Shown: piece after piece, positions 62,914 through 64,000 of the stretch
How the letters are laid out: every line of letters starts with the position of its first letter
How positions within the stretch are numbered: the first letter of the stretch is position 1
Source of the DNA: Streptomyces galbus
Lineage (GTDB): Bacteria > Actinomycetota > Actinomycetes > Streptomycetales > Streptomycetaceae
DNA length: 64,000 bases
NCBI RefSeq assembly: GCF_005280195.1
Contig: NZ_SZPR01000015.1
Span: 1-64,000, forward strand
Reading direction: 5' to 3'
Position numbers and translations under genes: made by a program
Notes under the pieces: generated by a model
Told to the model about the DNA's origin: nothing
Databases searched by the model: none
The model's input: the letters and a program-made list of their open reading frames with translations, nothing else

Positions 62914-63771
62914 GGACGTACCGTTCCTTTTAATGCGCAGGGGGTAGCGAGGTGGGGCGGATTGGAGCGCTAGCGCCGGGATGCTTCGAGATCAGAGGGG
63001 GAGGGGGGAAGTGAGCAATCGGTTGGCATGGAGAAAAAGATGCGGTCCAAATCGGTCCCCGCAGTGGCGTGATCACCTGGCCGCTCGATGTGCCCGCTCG
63101 TCGAGCGCTCATCGCTCAGGCCGGCGCGGCTTCCGGCCGTCTGCCTTTGCGAACTGCTGCACAGTGCACCTCCCTGCAGGACTTGGCATCAGAAGAGCAA
63201 GCGCGCCGCCACCCGAGACGGCGGCATGGCCGCGCTACCTCACTGCTCAACGATCCTGCGGCTTCACCTTGTCGAGGCGTGTACGCAGGCCCAAAGCGTG
63301 AGTCGCCCTACTCCCGCTAGATGGATGGCTGCTGACGAGTCATCAGCGTAAGTGCCGTTGAGCCATGACTCAACTGCCGACCGAACGAGCAACCTCCGCA
63401 AGCAGCGAGGGACCGCGTCGCACCTTGCCTTTCCGCGGTTCAAGGCGACACCCTTCGGTGGGTTCGCTCGACGTGGACAGTCGGTGGGGTCATGTTAGCT
63501 CGACAGAGCTGAATCAGTTGAGCTCTGTTGAACAGATCACTGCTGACTCGCCTCGCGCCCTGCTCCGCCTCCCTGTTGGACGATGTCGACCGGGTTGCCG
63601 CCTGCACATAGCCGGGATCGAGGGGGAGAGCCTCAGGGCCGGTCACACGGTGCCCGTGCAGTAGAGGATGGTGATGGGGCGGGGCCGCCCCCACTGCCCG
63701 GCGTGAAGACGTCCTGGCGTCTGCCTCCTGCGCGCTGCCATGGCAGTGTTTCTTTGCTCTCCCGTGACATT
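62914..63771. other. Gap without a supported gene
   Basis: About 860 bp between the PAS-LuxR gene and the promoter of the last gene. Several open frames on the plus strand have no ribosome sites. It holds one perfect 8-bp inverted repeat, acagagct/agctctgt (63503-63510 and 63521-63528, loop 10). No insertion-sequence similarity is seen. A possible promoter of the PAS-LuxR gene lies near 62920-62990, with TTTTAA-like AT-rich text. Confidence 0.55.
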
Positions 63772-63793
63772 TAACTGATGGTTTCCTCAGTTA
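63772..63793 (+). promoter_or_regulatory. Palindromic operator before the last gene
   Basis: taactga (63772-63778) and tcagtta (63787-63793) are a perfect 7-bp inverted repeat with an 8-bp centre, about 60 bp before the start of the exported-protein gene. The spacing fits a TetR-, GntR- or LacI-type site, or a carbohydrate-responsive regulator if the gene encodes a secreted enzyme. Confidence 0.65.
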
Positions 63794-63855
63794 CGATCCC
63801 TCCATCATCGCGTTGGCGGCGACTGGCCGCCCCCCCGATTGGTTCTGGAGGCAGC

Positions 63856-64000
63856 ATGACCACACGGAGACGAGCCCTCATCGGGGTGGCCGGAGTGACC
63901 GTCGGCGGGCTGGGCCTCAACATCAGCCCGCGCCAGGCCGCGCCGGCCCAGGCCGCAACCGTGCCGAGCGCAACTGCTGCCGACAGGGGGAAGGGGCAGG
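63856..64000 (+). CDS. Exported protein with twin-arginine-like signal, cut by window edge
   Basis: ATG 63856 after GGAGG begins MTTRRRALIGVAGVTVGGLG, a signal peptide with the Arg-Arg-Arg pattern (TRRRAL) that fits the Tat pathway, then a hydrophobic helix and APAQAA as a probable cleavage site. Only 48 residues are visible, so the mature protein is unknown. Many Streptomyces Tat substrates are secreted enzymes such as polysaccharide hydrolases or phosphatases. The palindrome upstream suggests controlled expression. Confidence 0.75.
   Translation, partial: MTTRRRALIGVAGVTVGGLGLNISPRQAAPAQAATVPSATAADRGKGQ

Overview
The window is high-GC actinobacterial DNA with the hallmarks of Streptomyces: GC-rich third codon positions, many GTG and TTG starts, AGGAGG-like ribosome sites, many lipobox and signal-peptide proteins, and typical families (SpoIIE-type phosphatase, GlxA regulator, HxlR, CGNR, PAS-LuxR). 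Gene order is dense and conventional up to about 33 kb. From about 34 kb it becomes an accessory region with several TetR/LuxR regulators, degraded transposons, gene remnants, larger gaps and slightly lower GC, as expected of a chromosome arm. No rRNA, tRNA or CRISPR was found.

Left part (1-33 kb): a partial cytochrome oxidase subunit I (ctaD); an MBL-fold hydrolase; tiny charged proteins; a DUF2278 protein; a PAS-GAF-PP2C phosphatase; an amidohydrolase/OsmC pair beside a GlxA-type regulator; an HD protein; a stress-like block (Rv1733c-like membrane protein, MreB/Hsp70-like ATPase, two TraR/DksA zinc-finger proteins, NarL-type two-component pair, fused SecDF); a YihY/BrkB protein; a membrane-anchored Mrr-like nuclease; a secreted GH16 glucanase with a ricin-type lectin domain; an HxlR/thioesterase divergent pair; a coupled three-gene NTPase/membrane-protein operon (23.9-25.6 kb); two coupled genes sharing a Gly-rich motif (27.6-30.0 kb); a cysteine-free L33/L36 pair; RecQ; and a DUF488 protein.

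Middle (34-50 kb): TetR and MFS exporter genes whose promoters share an operator half-site, followed by a cytosolic SRPBCC protein, a carotenoid-cleavage-type dioxygenase and a secreted SRPBCC paralogue. After these come TetR, rhodanese, DUF3237, CGNR, NmrA-like and MDR genes, then mobile-element debris (TniB and histidine-kinase-like fragments), three small exported proteins, and comB between two inverted, frameshifted IS5-family remnants.

Right part (50.7-63 kb): Tm-1-like protein, PEP-hydrolase-like TIM barrel, MDR reductase, alpha/beta hydrolase, cupin, then larA-larB-larC-larE, all on the + strand. LarB, LarC and LarE make the nickel-pincer cofactor used by LarA, so this looks like a nickel-pincer racemase/epimerase joined to an uncharacterised catabolic or detoxifying module. 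A ligase-domain remnant, a quinone-oxidoreductase-like gene and a divergent PAS-LuxR regulator follow. The window ends in a new exported protein gene behind a clear palindromic operator.
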